64,000 bases of DNA. Origin: Eukaryota sp. TZLM1-RC (taxonomy: Eukaryota; Metamonada: BaSk clade). The notes below the pieces were generated by a model. The model was not told where the DNA came from. It ran no database searches and saw nothing but the letters and a program-made list of their open reading frames with translations. Of the stretch, positions 22,746 to 34,902 are shown piece by piece. Both the position numbers and the translations under genes were made by a program. Where the stretch lies: contig JAUPSS010000004.1 in the NCBI GenBank assembly GCA_040285825.1, positions 2,584,550 through 2,648,549 of the forward strand, given 5' to 3'. The stretch's first letter is position 1, and each line of letters opens with the position of its first letter.

Positions 22746-23195
22746 CTTTGTCTCATGTAATGTTGCAAATGATACTTTGGTTCACAGAAGAAAATTTAAT
22801 CCTGTGACTGCTCTTGATTTTAAAGCAAAAGAGAAACATAGAAAAATGATAAAGAAATTGAAGATGCAAATGTCGATAGAAATACAGAGCTGGTTTTATT
22901 GCTTTCCCATTTTCGATAAATGGAAGATTATCAGATGAAGCAGAAACTTTTTTGAATGACTTTCAAAAAATGGTTCAAGAAAAAACAATGAAAAGATTTG
23001 ATATTTTTTTGGCGTTCACGGATTTAATTTGCCATTATTAATAGATTAACTCGGTTTTTCAATCAAATAAGAGAAGCTTCAGCAAGACAGCAAGCAGATC
23101 AAGATTTTGTAGACGAAATCTTGGTTCAATGATAGTTGTCGCATTAGTTATGAGCTAATTTAATTAAGTGTGCAAATTCAATAAATTCAAACTTA
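22746..23195 (+). repeat. Second copy of family A 3' end
   Basis: Near-identical over most of its length to 20228-20680 (for example CATGTAATGTTGCAAA, ACTTTGGTTCACAGAAG and the terminal TTAATTTAATTAAGTG). It carries small deletions, so no open frame remains. Both copies end in the same AATTCAATAAAT tail. Confidence 0.88.
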
Positions 23196-23422
23196 TAGCA
23201 ATATTTATTTTATTAAAAACTTGAAAATATATATTTGAGACACAAACTACTAGTGTTGGCGCCCTTAGGCTTTTATAATATGAATAGAAAAAAAATTAGC
23301 TTTATCTTAACCCACTTTTCCAACCTACGGCATCAATAATTATTGGTTATTCAGGTTTAGTACCAGGTATACAACTTACACAATTTACAGCTATCATACA
23401 GAGGATATCTTCAGCAAATATC

Positions 23423-24950
23423 ATGTCAGTCTCTCCCAGCCAGAACACTGACTCCTTCAAAATTTTTATGCAGCAACATGACAGAGATGCTTTTAGCATT
23501 CATACAACATCAGGAGAAGTATCAGAGACGAATAAAGATGAGGACTCGGACTCGAGACCACCCTCCGCCCCTCCTCAAAGTAAACCCATGGAACCAGGCA
23601 CGAAACCACCTCCCGCCTTTTCCAAGTTCGAAATAACGGAACCAGGCTCGGAACCACCTCCCACCTCTTCCAAGTTCAACAAACCAGAAAAGGTTTCAGG
23701 AACTGAACCACCCCCCTAATCACCTAATCCCCCTTCAGAAACTTCGTCTGTTCTAAAGGATTATGAAAAACTTAAATCCGTTTTGAATGAAATAGACGAC
23801 GAAGAGAAAGAACCTAGTTAACAATTTATGAAGGATGCGCAGGCTCACCTTGAACCAATGGATTATTGTTTGTTCGAGCAGCTCCCTCCTCCTTGGAAAC
23901 AAACCATAAAAAGTGAAAGAAATGTGGGATTCCAGACTCTGGGCCATAAAGGGGACCCTAATAGAGTCTACGAATTCCCTCAAAGCGAGAGAAGAGAAGT
24001 AATTAACGCGTTGGACGCCTTTGTTCGGTTATAACCGAAGATTTGGCTAACAAATGCAATATTTCAATTAATAGAGATGATACAATTGAGTTCTAACCAG
24101 CCAATAACGTATCAAGTAAATCGCTAGGGAGTGCAAATTGTATTCTGTCGTTCAACGTAGGAAGCATTGCGCACCAGGTACATTATAGACATACTCTTCC
24201 CATAATCCCGGGTTTCAACAAATTATTAATAGGGATAGACATGTTAAAAACACTTGGACTTCAGACGAATGATGGTCTTTTCATTAGATTAGACAAAAAA
24301 CGCCGCACTTTGTTAAATGCAGAATCTGAATTCGACTCAAGAATCGCTCAACATTCGATTGGGACCTTAGATAACCAATCATCGAGTCCTTCCGATTTTG
24401 AGGAGCAATTAACTAGATCTGGTTGTGAGATAAAATTAGATGATAATAATAATAAATTAAAATTAACGAATCTACTAGGAATTTTCAGCGATGTTTTTAG
24501 TGAAACTCCAAACAGAAAAGGAATCGATTGTAATCCTCTAACAATCCCCTTTAGAGATGGGAATGCTATAGTACATAAACCTGCTGGACGTTTAAATCCC
24601 AGCAAAATGGAAATAGCAAACAAAATATTTGATGAACTGATCGAAATGGGCTATCCAGTTGAATCTAATTATAAATTCAGCTCTCCTATTGTCTTAGTTA
24701 TATATCCCGACGGCAAGAAAGCCAGGTTAACCGGAGACTTTAGTGGTAAAGATGGAGTGAATGCCCACACGATTTCAGCCTAATCTACCTAGGATTAGTG
24801 ATATTTTAGAATTTTTAAGTAGAGCAAATTACATTGCCACGCTTGATTTAACAAAAGCTTTCTGGCAGATGAATGTAGCTGAAAAGGACATTGAGAAAAC
24901 ATCAATCTCAAATCCAAATATGACAATATCAAGCCCAAAGATATGGCTTT
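23423..24950 (+). mobile_element. Ty3/gypsy fragment: gag-like, protease end, start of RT
   Basis: 23423-23719 encodes a Pro/Glu-rich N-terminus with three tandem EPGxxPPPxxSKF repeats. 23828-24034 continues in other frames with an LPPPWKQT segment. Around 24160-24245 the PIIPGFNKLLIGIDML stretch is the C-terminal motif of a retropepsin. 24241-24783 leads into the RT: CNPLTIPF, ELIEMGYPV, RLTGDFSGKDGVN, then after a frame change TLDLTKAFWQMNV. The RT stops before its YxDD box, where unrelated AT-rich sequence begins. It is a truncated, degraded copy, related to the 6016 element (shared GDxSGxDGVN wording). Confidence 0.75.
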
Positions 24951-25384
24951 GGCTAAGGGACTTCATTCCGATTTTTAGTTTGGGGTTATTTGAAGTGGTT
25001 TTTCCACACTTATTTAACAATATAATCTTTTTTTTCATTCTGCAAATTTCTGAACTCTCCACTGATCATTGATGCTTGGTGTCATTGCTACATCTCCCGT
25101 TTCTCTATTCAATGAATCCATCTCCTCTGTTGTTTACACGTTTTCTGCCATATTTGAGCAACTCTTGGATGTGGAAGACTATACATGGGATTTATCATTT
25201 GGCCCACATCCAACAATCACTTTTCATGATTGGAAGAAAAATTGTTTCTAAATCAGAAGCCTCTTTGGAAGTTTCATGATTTCAAAACAAATCATAATGA
25301 TAAGTTATTTTTACTTTTACATATGTACGATTCCTACAAGGTTTTTCAATGATTATTTATGGAACTCGGCAATTTAACAAAATA
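24951..25384. other. Non-coding junction sequence
   Basis: Short frames only; nothing recognised between the gypsy fragment and the next repeat. Confidence 0.35.
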
Positions 25385-25900
25385 AACTCATAACTAATGG
25401 GACGAAATTCATTGAACCATGATTTCCTCTACAAAATCTTGATCTGCTTGATGTCTAGCTAAATCATGTCTTATTCGATTGAAAACTGAAACAATCTATT
25501 GATAAAGGCAAGTTGAATTCGAGAGCACCATAAAACTCATCAAATCTTTTTATTGTTTTTTGCTGAACCATTTTTGGGAAACCATTCGAAAAAGTTCCTG
25601 CTTCTACTGATAGACTTCCGTTTATCCAAAATGGAAAAGCAATAGAAAGAAATGGTCTATTTCTATCAGCATTATCTTCTTCAATATCATTGTCATATTT
25701 TCCATGTTCTTTTAGCTTAAAATTCTAGAGCATTTACTGAATTCAGTTTTTTTCTTTAAATCAAACTGTCATTTGCAATAAAACAAGGTCTCTTCAATTC
25801 ATTTAGGTTTGTTAAATTCGCAACTTTTTCCCTAATGGGGTAATACACACACAATTTTGTTCCATCAAAATGATACAATATAATGCTGAATTAACATGTT
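25385..25900 (-). repeat. Inverted copy of family A 3' end
   Basis: The reverse complement aligns with 36960-37480 and 20228-20640: CATAACTAATGGGACGAAATTCATTGAACC mirrors the 3' tail, and the bases near 25870-25895 mirror 36975-37000 (TGATACAATATAATGCTGAATTAA). It is degenerate. Confidence 0.8.
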
Positions 25901-26082
25901 GGAAAATCTTTTATTATTAACAACATAAGCTATCTATAAAGAGCCATTCCAATAATGAAGCAATGGCAAATGAAGAAATTCTAAAATATGCACCTACTTA
26001 AAGCGAAAATAAACACCCCTAGTACGTTTTAGTGGTTTAACTTCATCTAAATCTCCCATGAATCTTTGGGATATTTCCGAAC

Positions 26083-26640
26083 TTGGAATTACATTCAATT
26101 CACAGACACTCCAATCTGACATTATCGTTTATGATTAGATCTTTTTGCGGATGTCATCAAGCTCTCACTACAAACAAGATGTCACTTCTCAATCTTCATA
26201 TATTCACTCAGTTTTCTCTCCTTCTCCGACATTTGAATGGATGCGGGTTGTTGAAATCAATCCTAATTCTTTAGAATCAACTGAACTATCGACACAGGTC
26301 TTTGGTCATGAAATTCTTGATCAATCTACATTCAAGCTTTATGATTCCATTTGTGGTGATTTCACTCAAACATTCCCTCAGAACACAATGATTGTTTCCA
26401 ATTTGTTTCTCGTGATCACCATCTCGTTTCTCCCTTTGGTTATTTCTCAGTCAGGAAGTACATTGATTGCGATTTCTATTACAAGTTAAACAACAATGAT
26501 TATTTCCTTTCTGCACTAGAAGCAAAAGGATCTGGCCAGTTCAACGGCAGGAGAATATTAAATTGTATTCGACAGTTCTTGTATTCAACGTTACATTCTT
26601 TTGTTAGTTCCACCTTTCAATTTTCCTATTCAAAGCCTTT
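26083..26640 (+). pseudogene. Unrecognised broken ORF
   Basis: 26145-26406 reads as protein (EWMRVVEINPNSLESTELS, then GHEILDQSTFKLYDSI), and after one frame change near 26408 a second protein-like piece follows (VSRDHHLVSPFGYFSVRKY, ALEAKGSGQFNGRRIL). The amino-acid make-up suggests a real ancestral protein of at least 170 residues. I do not recognise it. It lies between retroelement fragments, so mobile origin is likely. Confidence 0.4.
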
Positions 26641-26725
26641 CTATTGACTAGTTGTTGGAACTCGACCATCAAAACAATGCTGAACAAGAGGGAACTATCT
26701 GCACAGGGGATTTAATTTTAATCAA

Positions 26726-27034
26726 AGTTGTCCATTGATGATCATTTAATAACGGACCATATACATTTGGAATATGGGAAATGAGACAACTTGAGCTACT
26801 TTCCTTAAGATCAATTGAAAAGTTTTCAAAAACGGGATTCTTTTCTTTAGCCAAGCTAAGACGAACAGTGAAATCCAAGTTTTCAAGAACTTTCAATATC
26901 TTTTTCTGCAATTTAGCATATGCAAGTTTCAAGAAAATCAAACTCCAGGGTGGAATTTCTTGAATATCAGCAGGAAAGCATTTGGACCAAATGTGAGGAG
27001 AGAGGCATTCAATTCTATTCTGCAAGTACACTAA
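26726..27034 (-). repeat. 309-bp partial copy of family B element
   Basis: Same length as, and almost identical to, 28085-28393, in the same orientation, 1.36 kb apart. It encodes only the N-terminal part of the family B protein and ends abruptly near the GTTGTCCATTGATG word at one side. Confidence 0.9.
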
Positions 27035-27436
27035 GAGATTGATATACGAAGACGACCTCGGAATACAGGGATCTGATTAAGACATGTTTCATAAGGAGAC
27101 GAAACCGATATTCAAGTGAACTTCCCTTATGTTGTTATGTATTCAATCCGAAAAATCTGTAGATCGAATTGTCAGATACCGTGAACGTCGCCGTGAATGA
27201 TGTTTTTGTGAAATATTTGGGGGAAGCTGAACAATTAGATTGCTGGATGGAGTTTCATTTTTCGTTTCAAATCAGTACTGTCTTTTCAATCTCTACAATA
27301 GTGGGACATTCAGGAATTTTGTTTTAAAAATAAATTTATTTTCAACGCTAACAAAACATTAAACAAAAAACTAGAACTCAATATCCTCAATACACGCATC
27401 AACATCATCAAATCTTTTAAGCGCGCGATTTTCATA

Positions 27437-28390
27437 CTATATTCCTAATTGTAACAGTGCTTTGGTCAACATTTCTGGAATTGCTTTAAGAATACTGAAA
27501 ACAATTCTATTGTGCCAGAAATTGAAGTTCAATTCTTTTCCTGCTCTTTCTTTTATTAAACTTCTGAAACCTTCAAGAAATTTAATGCCAGATATTCCAA
27601 TGTTACCAAAAAGAGAAACAGCAAATGGAACCAACTGATACTTAACATGCTCAAAACGTCCTAGCTGAGATAAGGGTTCATTGTACTTTTTGATTTTGCT
27701 CTTTTCAGCAAAGCAAAGTGGAGTTTCATCTCTTTTAGCAAAGTCAATTGCTGAGTCTTTACAAACATCAACAGTGACAACATCAACAGCTTTAATAACA
27801 CCATCAGACGCAGGGGTAATTAAATCAGCACGGCGCTTCCCAAAAGTATTTTCATTTTCATTTTCAGATGACAACCTTCGCACAAGTGGTTCAACAAAAG
27901 CTTCAATGTGATGGCCTTTGCACATAGCGTATAGTTGGTCTCTAACAGCATCGTGAACAACTGAGCGATATGTAATATTAAATTTGCAATTAAATAAATG
28001 ATTCAGATTAATGAGCTGACCACAACGACAAATTAAATCATTTGGCACACTACATGGCCACAGTAAACACCTCATCCTGAAGGCAGTTGTCCATTGATGA
28101 TCATTTAATAATAGACCATATACATTTGGAATATGGGAAATGAGACAACTTGAGCTACTTTCCTTAAGATCAATTGAAAAGTTTGCAAAAACGGGATTCT
28201 TTTCCTTAGCCAAGCTAAGGCGAACAGTGAAATCCAAGTTTTCAAGAACTTTCAATATCTTTTTCTGCAATTTAGCATATGCAAGTTTCAAGAAAATCAA
28301 ACTCCAGGGTGGAATTTCTTGAATATCAGCAGGAAAGCATTTGGACCATATGTGAGGAGAGATGCATTCAATTTGACTCTGCAAGGACAC
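27437..28390 (-). pseudogene. Family B RT-element C-terminal protein: CCHC finger and restriction-like nuclease
   Basis: An uninterrupted 317-residue frame. The first third matches the region after the RT thumb. A zinc finger CRCGQLINLNHLFNC (near residues 124-138) is followed by RSVVHDAVRDQL. The nuclease-like domain has RRADLI, AVDVVTVDV and KIKKYNEP, then VPFAVSLFGNIG, which is the usual ending of restriction-like endonuclease domains in RLE-type retrotransposons. It lacks the RT core, so by function it is a truncated element rather than a full gene, although the frame is open. The same family also occurs at 26726-27034 and 18673-19080. Confidence 0.75.
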
Positions 28391-28599
28391 TAAATAGTCA
28401 CTAACTCAACATTCTATCAAATGCTGGTTTTCTGGAAAACGTTTCAAAAATTCAAAAACGAAATTTTTTCCTCCACCGATGAATGCGGCTTTACACAAAT
28501 ATTTTGATTTGTGAAAATCCAGGAATTTGAGAAGAAGATAAGTTAGAATTTATGGTGGAAGCAAATGACTTCACCAAATTTGAGCAAATTTGCGTCCAA

Positions 28600-28812
28600 A
28601 CTAGTTTCTCTTGTCGTTGTTTCATCTGCTGCTGAAAGAAACTGGAGTTTATTTGGATTTATTCATAATTGATTGAGGAATCGTTTGACTGTTCAACATG
28701 TTTGTGATCTAGTGTATGTACATCAAAATTTACGTTTGCCGCGAAAACAACTAGATTCAAGGTTCCGTCCAGGTTATATGATCGATGGTGATTGTGAGGT
28801 AGAGAATTAATA
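28600..28812 (+). pseudogene. hAT transposase dimerisation-domain fragment
   Basis: The frame reads SSAAERNWSLFGFIHN, then after a stop RNRLTVQHVCDLVYVHQNLRL. This is the classic C-terminal hAT dimerisation signature (ERNWS...RNRL...LV). Only this end remains. Confidence 0.8.
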
Positions 28813-29134
28813 GTCATAACTTTTTGTTCGTTGTTTGTTTTTTGCTGAGTTTATAAATTAATTTTTGATTTAATTTAGTTTGTTTGTTTGTTGTTGGACT
28901 AGTTATTAGAATAGAGATTGACTATTAGATATGGTGGTGATATATGGTGACGAGTAAAATCTGTGTGACGTATGCGTGATGGATACATCAGGTGCAACCC
29001 TAAATGAGAGGGTTCCGGTATTATTAGGTTTTGAACAACGGTACCTTTGTATTCAAGCTAGAGCCGTTTTAAGTGAAAGGTTGTTTTCAAAGACAGGAGA
29101 AACTGTATCAAGAAAGTGATGTTCACTTAGTGAC

Positions 29135-29163
29135 TGTTGTAGTGTCAGCCTGACACTACAACA
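29135..29163. repeat. 14-1-14 bp perfect palindrome at hAT left end
   Basis: TGTTGTAGTGTCAG, one spacer C, then its exact reverse complement. The right arm contains the candidate hAT terminal sequence CCTGACACTA. Confidence 0.9.
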
Positions 29164-29218
29164 AACTTCCACTACACGAACTTCCTGTTGTCCTCTCCCC
29201 TCTTTCTGGATATCAACG

Positions 29219-30963
29219 ATGGAATGGCTATCGTTTTTTTTCCGAACAAAATGGTAAGCGTCACTGTCTTCTGTGCCCTGGAATGTCAACCAGTTTTTCA
29301 GTTTCGACTTCTCAAACAGTACTGAAACGACACCTTGAAAAGGAACATCCCAACTGGACTAGTTCCATAAGGCAGCAGCAACCCACTTTAAAACTTTCAT
29401 CGTTCACTCCACTTCCCGCAACAGTCTTGTCTTCCGCAGAAGTTGAAACTGGCCGCAAGCTTTTGCTCAAGATGTTCATTCAGTCTGGCGCACCGTACTC
29501 GTTGGCGGACAACCCACATTTTCGTAACTTAATGAATTTCTATAATGAGAATACGGTGATAATGTCTTCATGGTCCATTTCTCGTTCCATTCGCAATGCT
29601 TTTTCCGAAATGCGTCCATCAATGCTGCAGAGGTTAGGTCAAAATAGACATTCCTATTCTTTGACGCTAGATTTATGGACTTCAAGAGCTAAGCGCCCTT
29701 ATCTTGGTATAACTGCCCATTGTGTTAGTGATGATTTCAACTTGTCATCTCTAACACTGGACGTTGTTAGAATTCCGCACCCACATTCAGCCGAAATAAT
29801 TCTTGCTTTTGTACAAGATGCTTTAAGGGATATCAACAGTGAAAACATAATATCCATTACTTTTGATGAAAGTTCTGAGAACTCTGATAATGCTGAATTG
29901 CTCGCCATTACATCTGACAATGCTGCCAATGTCAGAAAGGCTTTGAAACTTTTCACAGAAAAGCAACCAAAGCTGTTTCACAAGAAATGTATGGCCCATA
30001 TTTTGAATTTGGTTGTAAAAAAGGGTCTTGTGGTGGTTGATGGTCTTTTGTCGAAGATTCACAACTTTGTTAGACAATGCCATGTTTCTAGCAAGCTCTA
30101 CCAGTTACTGTGGGAAGAACTACAAGAACAAGGTCTTCAAAAGAAGACAATCCCTCTTGATACGGCAATTAGGTGGAACAGCACCTACTTGATGGTGAAT
30201 ACTTACATGAAGATTAAATCGGCTGTTACCAAACTATTGGTTAAAGAGGGAATGACGGCTCTCATAGTCACCGAAGAAAGAACTGAAGATTGAAGCTATT
30301 CTTAATCTTCTTGCACCTTTTTACGAATGTACAGTTTACCTTTCAGCTGCATTGCATCCTACCTGTGGTTTAGTGCTTATGCTTATAGACGGTCTGTATG
30401 CGCATCTCTATTCTTATCAAAACGAAGCGCAGATTATCCAAGAAGCAGCTTCTTTGATGCTAGGAAAGCTGGAACAGTATTTAGAAGAACTATACGACTT
30501 CCCTGCCTTTGTTTCGTCAATTCTTGATCCCCGTGTACGTCGTTTTGAAGGGCTTCATTTACGATTTCCTGACGATTTCTCTAGAAAATTACAAAATCTT
30601 ATCAATGTAAACTATGAGTCAATAGTCCCATCAGTGACAAATAGACAGCTTACCTTCTTGGAATCCTTTCTCAGAAGATCACACGCAGAAGGTGATGAAC
30701 TTTCCACTTTTCTATCCGAAGCTCCGGTTGACCTTTCGGTGAATCCACTACAATGGTGGAATGACAACAAACGTCGATTTCCTGTACTTTCTCAAATAGC
30801 AGCTGATTTCTTGGCTATCCAGCCAACTTCTGTACCCTGTGAACGGCTTTTTTCTCTAGCAGGGGATATGGTTTCTGAGAAAAGATGCTGTTTGGCTGAT
30901 GATTCCGTTCGTGCGGTTTTGTGCTTACGGTCATGGCTTGACAATGGATTTGATTTGATTTAA
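29219..30963 (+). pseudogene. hAT transposase with two single-base frameshifts
   Basis: From ATG 29219 (MEWLSFF) a frame change in a T8 run (29234-29241) leads to GKRHCLLC...VLKRHLEKEH, a BED zinc finger that binds the element ends. The catalytic RNase H-like core follows: LTLDLWTSRAKRPYLGI (first Asp), AITSDNAANVRKAL (second Asp), KKCMAHILNLVVKKG (CxxH) and IRWNSTYLM. A second shift near 30290 leads to the C-terminal half (30352-30963) with the catalytic-Glu helix region, WWNDNKRRFPVLSQIAADFLAI and the ERLFSLAGDMVSEKR dimerisation segment. Everything needed is present apart from the two indels, so the copy is young or mis-sequenced. Confidence 0.9.
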
Positions 30964-31079
30964 TAATAAAGATGAGTGTTTTGTTCATATACAATTGCAA
31001 CATCACAATAAGTTTATCCTAAAACATAGACCTTGTTGTTTATATTTCATCCAAGGTGCTCTAAACGAAAAAAATTCAC

Positions 31080-31220
31080 TCAGACTCATTAGTCGACTCA
31101 AGCTCGAGTCGAGTTTGAGTGTGACTCACCAGAATGGAGTCGGAGTCGAGTTGAACTCAGTCTATCCGAGTCGAGCTTGAGTACGACTCGAAAATGTTGA
31201 GTCGAGTCTGAGCGTGTTAG
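31080..31220. repeat. GAGTCGAGT subterminal repeat cluster
   Basis: At least eight variants of GAGTCGAGT/ACTCGACTC in both orientations within 140 bp at the 3' end of the hAT element. A related inverted end lies at 63380-63440. Confidence 0.85.
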
Positions 31221-31439
31221 TCAAATGCTGGGGCCTAGTGTCAGGGCTTCTGTATGTTAACAATCATGGTGGGAGTTCAGATCAATGTTGATGCTTTGCT
31301 TTTTATAGTTAGAGATTGTTTTCTAATAATGACCGGTTTATATTCAAAGTAAACAAACAAAGCGATTGTATTTTGTGAGCCGAGTCGAGTTCACTCAAAT
31401 CTTGGAACCTCTCCCACTTTTTGGAACTAAGACTTCTAA

Positions 31440-32100
31440 TCGTCAACTTCCTCATAAGATGCTAGTAGCTCTCAAGTCTCCCACTGATCAACCAGACTCC
31501 TGATTATTGATCATGGTCACTTTGTAGGAACCTATGTGATTGAAAAACAACTAACTGACTCCTCCATCTTAGTGAAGAATCCTATCAACAATAACTCGCT
31601 TAAGACCTCCATTCGTTAGTAAAACCCTGTACCTCGTGATTACCAAAGGAAAATTTTGACTCTTAAATAGCTGCTGATAATGGACAACACCCCGTAGATG
31701 CCATTGACTTCATCGAAAATGATGAAGCGACCGTTATCTGGTCAGATGGAACCAGTACGGTACAACCTCTTGACTCGATCAAGAACACTAGTCCTTAACG
31801 ATACATGCTTCTCCACGATGATACCCCTAGAAAGAAAACCCGTGGAAAAAGAAAGAAAAGGTAGTGTTGGCATAAAGCTATATTTATGTAGTTTAGTTAT
31901 TGATGACGTGGCATTCGTTTATTTAGATTCATGTGCATTTACTCTTGATTTTCCTTGTAACATTGATAAACTCCTGTTCTCGTTTATAATGTTAGTTAAC
32001 AGTGTACCAAACCCAACACATAGAATATGGAAATACGCTGTGCAAGGCAACAAGCAGTTGGAAACTTTCAAAGGTAACAACAACACCTGATTTGCTGCTA
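31440..32100 (+). pseudogene. Degraded gypsy-type 3' pol segment
   Basis: Pieces such as LLIIDHGHFVGTYVIEK (about 31490) and TVIWSDGTSTVQPLDSI (about 31731-31785) resemble the C-terminal, chromodomain-side region of gypsy integrase, with stops between. Confidence is low; the following RNase H relic suggests the same source. Confidence 0.35.
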
Positions 32101-32179
32101 ATTGCTCCATTCTGATGGTCCTACTGCGTTTAGTCCAGCAAAATAAACAATGAAAGGTTCGATCAACTCATCCACCAAG

Positions 32180-32560
32180 TAAAAAACATCATTCCCCTTG
32201 CGTTGGTCGATAACAAACAGAATTTTATTATGACTTCGGAGGTATCCTCTATTGGTATTGGAGCAGCTTTGTCCATGGAATTACCTCTTCCGCCAAACCA
32301 ATGGAAAAACCGATTTCTACAACATGTGTCATTGTTGTCACGCAAATTAACAAAAAAAAACAACAAAATTGGCCTACTAGTATACAAGAGCTATATGCCG
32401 TTGTTGAATCACCTCGCTATAAACCTCACCGCGAACTTCTTTTTGAACGTTGTTTTGAACTCCACACGGAACACCATAATCTACTCTTGCTCTTACTCTT
32501 TTTATATTTTCACCCTATATCATCTCCTTACTTTCGGCCCAAACAAACTAGACGATAGCA
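32180..32560 (+). pseudogene. RNase H relic of a gypsy-like element
   Basis: FIMTSEVSSIGIGAALS corresponds to the TDASxxGIGA motif of Ty3/gypsy RNase H (first Asp changed to Glu). After a frame change, NWPTSIQELYAVV gives the second motif and HTEHHNLLLLL a changed DHKNL motif. It is heavily degraded. Confidence 0.65.
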
Positions 32561-33131
32561 ACAGTTAGATAACATACGTAAGCTAATTGTTCTGAACTTT
32601 CAGGTAGTTTTTTGAATGCATTACCTTTTAATGCAAATTTCACTTTTTCTGATGAATTCATGTCTTATTTTCTGAATCTTCGATGAATTTTTAATAATTT
32701 TTATCATCAGTGTCCCAGATGTGGTTACACAAATCTCGGTTTAGACCATAGTTTTCAATGTAAAGGTGTTTCACGATGCATTAAAAACAGACATGATAAA
32801 GTTAGAGATTATTTATTAAATATCTCCAAATATGAAAAGGAAAAGGAATTTGAAATTGGTTTAAAAAAAATTTATTTAGATTTATCTGATCCCAAAGCCA
32901 AAATTGCGTTTGATATTACAATAGTTGGTGGTTTTGGAAATAAATGGCAGGATGCTTACTCTCAAGCATTTGCTACTAAAATAAGGAAATACAGTATTCT
33001 AAAAGAATACAATTTAATTTCAGAAACTGTTCCTTTAGTTTTTAATGTCCATGGGGGTTGGTACAAGAAAACTCAAGAAACATTTAAACGTTTTGGTTGG
33101 ATTGAGCTTTGTAGTGAAATTAGTTGTATTA

Positions 33132-33157
33132 CCGTGTTTCCTAAAATTTTGGGCGCC
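33132..33157 (+). repeat. Left terminal inverted repeat of pogo-like element
   Basis: Begins CCGTGTTTCCTAAAATTTTG; pairs with 34968-34993 with a single mismatch. Confidence 0.92.
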
Positions 33158-33173
33158 AATAAAGTTGGGCGAT

Positions 33174-33217
33174 TTGGGCGATCAGAAAAAAATCGCCCAA
33201 TTAATAGGCGCCCAATT
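33174..33217 (+). repeat. Subterminal 44-bp block, left copy
   Basis: TTGGGCGAT...ATCGCCCAA can fold on itself, followed by GGCGCCCAATT. The same block lies at 34903-34946 in the same orientation with two changed bases. Confidence 0.88.
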
Positions 33218-33285
33218 TTTTCGTCATAATTCTGACCCTTGTTTCTAAAAATAGAACTAAGTGTTGTTTATAGATAAAACTGTTT

Positions 33286-34880
33286 CTATTCATCGTCTAC
33301 ATCTACCACCTCTACTGCATTTCCGTTGTTTTTCTGGAGACATGCTTCCATGTTCTCATCTACTTTCCTCCAACCAGCAGTAATCATGTCAAAGGCTTTT
33401 TCTTGCAATTTTGCCATTGCAATGAGGACCCAGCCTGAAAATTCATCCTTGACAACACTGGCCCTTACGTCAAGGACAACATCTCTAGGTAAGGCACCAT
33501 TACGCAATTGTTGTAGAGTCTGATCGCAGCAATAGTTTCCAAACAGTTCTTTTAGGATATCCTTGAATGGTTTGTTGATTGCAATGTCCAAAACTGAGAA
33601 TAGATCAGTTGCTGATTTAGGTATATAATAAACATCTATACCAATAGCGTTTAAAATACCTCTAACTTCGAAAGTCCTATGTGACCAATGGTGGTCCATA
33701 ACCAGAGCTGCTCTGTCACCATAGTCGTATTCATTTTTTTCGTCAATTGAGAGGTTTTCTCTCACTTTATAAACGTAATTTGCAACAATTTTTCTTACAT
33801 ATTCCTTAATTGTTTTCGCGTTTTGCCATTTTGTGGAGGTCTTATTTTTTCACTACTTTCACCAGCAAAGCAATTTAACCAATCATCAGGGAAATCAATG
33901 TTGGGCAATGATCTAGGACTTAAACCTTCAAATATTAGCTGAGGGGGTAAAAGTACACCAGATTTGGTTACTGTAAAAGTAACAGTACTACCTCTTTTAT
34001 CTCCTGAACCTGTGATTTTTATGGTTTCTGATCCTTTTTCAGCATAAGTGTAATCAGACAATGGGCACCACGGTGCAAGAATCTCATCCATCTCCAAAAC
34101 TAACTTTGGATTATATCTAATCAGCATATCAGACATCTCTTTCATAGACAATGCTGCTTCATAAGCTTCATTTTGAGAAAGATTTCTCGTCGTTGTTACC
34201 TTTCGTTTCACCCATTAGAGGGTGTTTTCCAGTATTCCTCGTGCCCAGCGTTCACTCAGAATTAGTCCACCACCATTTTCCTTCAGTCGGGCATCTAAAC
34301 CTGATGATTTCATCACTGCTCTGGCTAGACTTTGAATAATAACTGCAGTGACTCTGCCATTGGCTAGTCGAACAGCTTTAATTAAATCTATTAATTCCTT
34401 ATGTTGTTGAGTTGGTAGAAGTGTTGGGCGACCCCGTTGCTTTTCTCTTAAAAATAGCTGTTTTGTGGCTTCTAAAGCTTCTTCTTGGGTTGAATAAATC
34501 TCTATCAATTCTTGTAGAATAGAATTAAAAGTAGTCCGCCAATTCTTAACGGAAGTAGTTGTAAGTTTCAAGTTGCTATGATGTCGCACAGCTTGAGGCG
34601 CACTGCGTTGATTTCTGCGCATCCATAAAACAACTTCTAATTGCTGAGCTTTATCTACTATATTATACGTAGAAGGACGGTCCACAAGACTACTATCAGG
34701 GAAAGCAGATACAAGAACGCTATTAAGCTTATCTGGACTATTGGGGGGAGAAGTCATATTGTTGGAAATGTCTTCGACAGATGGGACACTTAACACAGAA
34801 AGTGCAGTAGTAGGAACAACAAAGGGTAAAAGTTTACTTTGAACAAGACGAGGTTGTTTTGTAGGTGGCGAAAAGACCAT
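33286..34880 (-). pseudogene. Pogo-family DDE transposase, one stop and one frameshift
   Basis: ATG 34880 starts a Ser/Pro-rich leader, then a helix-turn-helix DNA-binding region (VKNWRTTF, RGRPTLLP). An in-frame TAA at 34214-34212 separates it from the catalytic part: VLEMDEILAPW (first Asp), a SGDKRGSTVTFTV beta segment and, after a single-base shift near 33805, LVMDHHWSHRT (second Asp) and LFSVLDIAINKPFKD (third Asp). This is the DDD order of the DDE_1/pogo superfamily, which cuts and pastes at TA. The C-terminal region is acidic. Confidence 0.88.
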
Positions 34881-34902
34881 GCTAAATGATATGACAAAAA
34901 AG

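Larger units (their letters stand above)
29149..31245 (+). mobile_element. Nearly complete hAT transposon (2.1 kb)
   Basis: CCTGACACTA at 29149-29158 and its reverse complement at 31236-31245 bracket a BED-finger hAT transposase gene. The right subterminal region (31080-31220) is packed with GAGTCGAGT-type repeats, as expected for transposase-binding sites. The expected 8-bp target duplication is not evident with these ends, so the exact boundaries may be a few bases off. Confidence 0.7.

Noticed and set aside
23255-23275. GTTGGCGCCCTTAGG as a tRNA primer-binding site of the 23423 gypsy fragment
   Set aside because: Only TGGCGCC resembles a known primer site, and no LTR could be found before it.
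31080-31220. GAGTCGAGT cluster as a CRISPR array or satellite
   Set aside because: No regular spacing or unique spacers; position and mixed orientation fit hAT subterminal binding repeats.
29141-31253. 8-bp target duplication of the 29149 hAT
   Set aside because: AGTGTCAG on the left does not match GCTTCTGT on the right with the ends I chose.
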